Source of the DNA: Candidatus Latescibacterota bacterium
GTDB lineage: Bacteria; Eisenbacteria; RBG-16-71-46; SZUA-252
Assembly: GCA_016207265.1 (NCBI GenBank)
Contig: JACQPZ010000155.1
Span: 1-6,177 of the forward strand
Direction: 5' to 3'
Length of the DNA stretch: 6,177 nucleotides
The notes below the pieces were generated by a model that made no database searches, was not told the DNA's origin, and saw nothing but the letters and a program-made list of their open reading frames with translations. This document shows, one piece after another, positions 5,080 to 6,177 of this stretch. How positions within the stretch are numbered: the stretch's first letter is position 1; each line of letters opens with the position of its first letter. The position numbers were made by a program, and so were the translations under genes.

Positions 5080-5108
5080 AGCGCGTCACTCAGGCAGTGA
5101 GACGCGCT
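5080..5108. repeat. dyad TCACT-N5-AGTGA within a longer bulged stem
   Basis: TCACTCAGGCAGTGA (5086-5100) is a perfect 5-5-5 dyad flanked by AGCGCG (5080-5085) and CGCGCT (5103-5108), which also pair, leaving a GA bulge. The 15-bp core has the layout of NtrC-type activator sites and is centred about 180 bp upstream of the predicted sigma-54 start. It lies about 70 nt beyond the activator stop, so it could instead be a Rho-independent-like stem, though no T-run follows on the minus strand. Confidence 0.45.
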
Positions 5109-5137
5109 GTTTCCCCTCGGGGGCGGGTGCCGCGGCG

Positions 5138-5150
5138 CTCGATTGTCGAG
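5138..5150. repeat. short dyad CTCGA-TTG-TCGAG
   Basis: Perfect 5-bp inverted arms around a 3-bp spacer, 28 nt past the activator stop codon on the minus strand. It may be a weak 3' hairpin of the activator mRNA or a further regulator site; no T-run follows. Confidence 0.3.
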
Positions 5151-5178
5151 AAACGCGACATGCCAAGAAAGGCGACGG

Positions 5179-6177
5179 CTAGCGGAGCGGCCGCATGCGG
5201 AGCGAGTCGTCGGGCTCGAGGGAGCCGCGGGCGGCCGCGATCCGCTTCAGCCGCTCGATCAAGCTCTGCCGGGAGATGCCGAGGATGCGCGCGGCCCGGG
5301 ACCGGTTTCCTTCCGTGGAGTCCAGAACCTTGAGGATGTGCGCCTGCTCGACCTCCGAGAGAGTCGGGAGATCCGATTCCCCTTCGCCGCGCGCCGCGAG
5401 GGCCTCGCGCAGCACGCGCGGCACGGACTCCACTTCGGCGACCATCTCGGCCGGGATGTGGTCCTCGCGGAGCGTCTCGTCGTTCTCCAGGAGCACCACT
5501 CGCTCGATCAGGTTTCGGAGCTCGCGGACGTTCCCCGGCCACCGGTACGAGCGGAAAACCTCCTCCACCTCCGGCGCGACGGACGTGAAGCGCTTCCGGA
5601 ATTTCTCGTTGTAGTGATCCAGGAAGTGCCGGGTCAGGTGCAGGACGTCCTCCCCGCGCTCCCGAAGCGGGGGCATGACGATCGAGACCACCTTGAGCCG
5701 ATAGTAGAGATCCTGCCGGAATCGGCCCTCCTTCACCGCGTCGTCCAGATCCCGGTTGGTGGCCGCGATGATGCGAAGGTCCACGGCCAGATCGGCAGCG
5801 CCTCCGACCCGCTTGAACGTCCGGTCTTCGATGAACCGGAGGAGCTTTGCCTGCGTCGCGGCGGGAAGATCTCCCACCTCGTCGAGGAACAGGGTTCCGA
5901 GGTCGGCCAGCTCGACCAGCCCGCGCTTCGGCTCGCGCGCGTCCGTGTACGCGCCCCGTTCATGGCCGAACAGCTCGTTTTCGAGAAGCTGTTCCTGGAA
6001 CGAGGAGCAATTCAGCGCGAGAAACGGAGCGTCGCGGCGTGCGCTCTCGAAGTGGATCGCCCGCGCCACGAGTTCCTTCCCCGTGCCGCTCTCGCCCTCG
6101 ACCAGAACCGAGGATTCGGTCGGCGCGGCGCGCCGGATCAGGTCGCGCACCTGCTTCATCTGGTCGCTGTCCCCCAC
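5179..6177 (-). CDS. sigma-54 enhancer-binding activator, N-terminus beyond the window
   Basis: The visible 332 residues are the C-terminal part of an NtrC-family activator; the frame is open to the window edge and the first visible residues (GDSDQMKQVRDLI) are the usual start of the AAA+ domain, so a sensory or receiver domain probably lies outside. AAA+ motifs by visible residue: Walker A GESGTGKE (28-35), sigma-54 contact loop GAYTDA (75-80) where the consensus is GAFTGA, Walker B GTLFLDEVGD (94-103), sensor I ATNRDL (139-144), arginine-finger region RFRQDLYYRL (152-161), sensor II GNVREL (215-220). A Fis-type helix-turn-helix occupies about 276-311 (GNRSRAARILGISRQSLIERLKR). It would hydrolyse ATP to open sigma-54 RNA polymerase complexes at distant promoters. 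The response-regulator gene downstream has a candidate sigma-54 promoter and could be a target. The short C-terminal tail (about 312-332) has no known motif. Confidence 0.95.
   Translation of the reverse strand: MGDSDQMKQVRDLIRRAAPTESSVLVEGESGTGKELVARAIHFESARRDAPFLALNCSSFQEQLLENELFGHERGAYTDAREPKRGLVELADLGTLFLDEVGDLPAATQAKLLRFIEDRTFKRVGGAADLAVDLRIIAATNRDLDDAVKEGRFRQDLYYRLKVVSIVMPPLRERGEDVLHLTRHFLDHYNEKFRKRFTSVAPEVEEVFRSYRWPGNVRELRNLIERVVLLENDETLREDHIPAEMVAEVESVPRVLREALAARGEGESDLPTLSEVEQAHILKVLDSTEGNRSRAARILGISRQSLIERLKRIAAARGSLEPDDSLRMRPLR

Larger units (their letters stand above)
4872..5178. other. 307-nt intergenic control region, no gene seen
   Basis: The gap between the activator stop and the response-regulator start holds no credible gene on either strand. 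It contains a candidate sigma-54 promoter (4922-4937) and four dyads (4946-4990, 5009-5031, 5080-5108, 5138-5150). Its length and the dyad positions, about 100-180 bp upstream of the predicted transcription start, fit an enhancer-type control region. Confidence 0.5.

Noticed and set aside
5161..5178. Sigma-54 promoter at TTGGCATGTCGCGTTTC on the minus strand just after the activator stop
   Set aside because: It has a good -24-like TGGCA, but at the required 10-bp spacing the -12 GC is missing (TT instead).
1..6177. CRISPR array, tRNA or rRNA gene, insertion sequence, phage or toxin-antitoxin genes
   Set aside because: No regularly spaced repeats, cloverleaf pattern, transposase motif or terminal inverted repeats were seen on either strand by eye.

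Overview
The window is very GC-rich bacterial chromosome, probably from a Gram-negative, diderm bacterium. Supporting signs are an outer-membrane-type lipoprotein, a predicted secreted beta-barrel protein, and a sigma-54 activator. The lipoprotein carries a FlgD-like immunoglobulin fold of the kind common in high-GC FCB-group and Candidatus Eisenbacteria genomes. That placement is an inference from gene style; no rRNA or other phylogenetic marker is present.

Layout. Positions 1-168 are GC-extreme intergenic DNA (or the tail of an unseen upstream gene) with short tandem repeats and a 16-bp palindrome. A sigma-70-like promoter at 169-197 precedes a leader of about 250 nt. A plus-strand pair follows: a lipoprotein (453-899, TTG start), then, through a 4-nt CTGA overlap, a small secreted beta-barrel-like protein (896-1486, probable CTG start). 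The end of this pair overlaps the 3' end of the convergent uvrA gene by 31 bp.

Everything to the right is on the minus strand. In transcription order it is: a sigma-54 enhancer-binding activator truncated by the window edge (5179-6177); a 307-nt gap with dyads and a -24/-12-type promoter; a single-domain response regulator (4485-4871, TTG start with strong Shine-Dalgarno); a 16-residue lysine-rich microprotein (4395-4445) with an almost ideal Shine-Dalgarno; a candidate terminator (4331-4368); and uvrA (1456-4257), which has all its ATPase and zinc motifs but diverges in the UvrB-binding and insertion domains.

How the genes may work together. The activator, the promoter with GG-N10-GC spacing and the intervening dyads suggest that the response regulator and the microprotein form a small sigma-54-dependent operon controlled by the neighbouring activator. 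uvrA seems to be a separate transcription unit with its own -35-like TTGACA just upstream of its GTG start. The lipoprotein and barrel protein look like a translationally coupled envelope pair of unknown function. The most unusual item is the microprotein MPAKKKASKKKTAKKK, short enough to be missed by standard gene callers.
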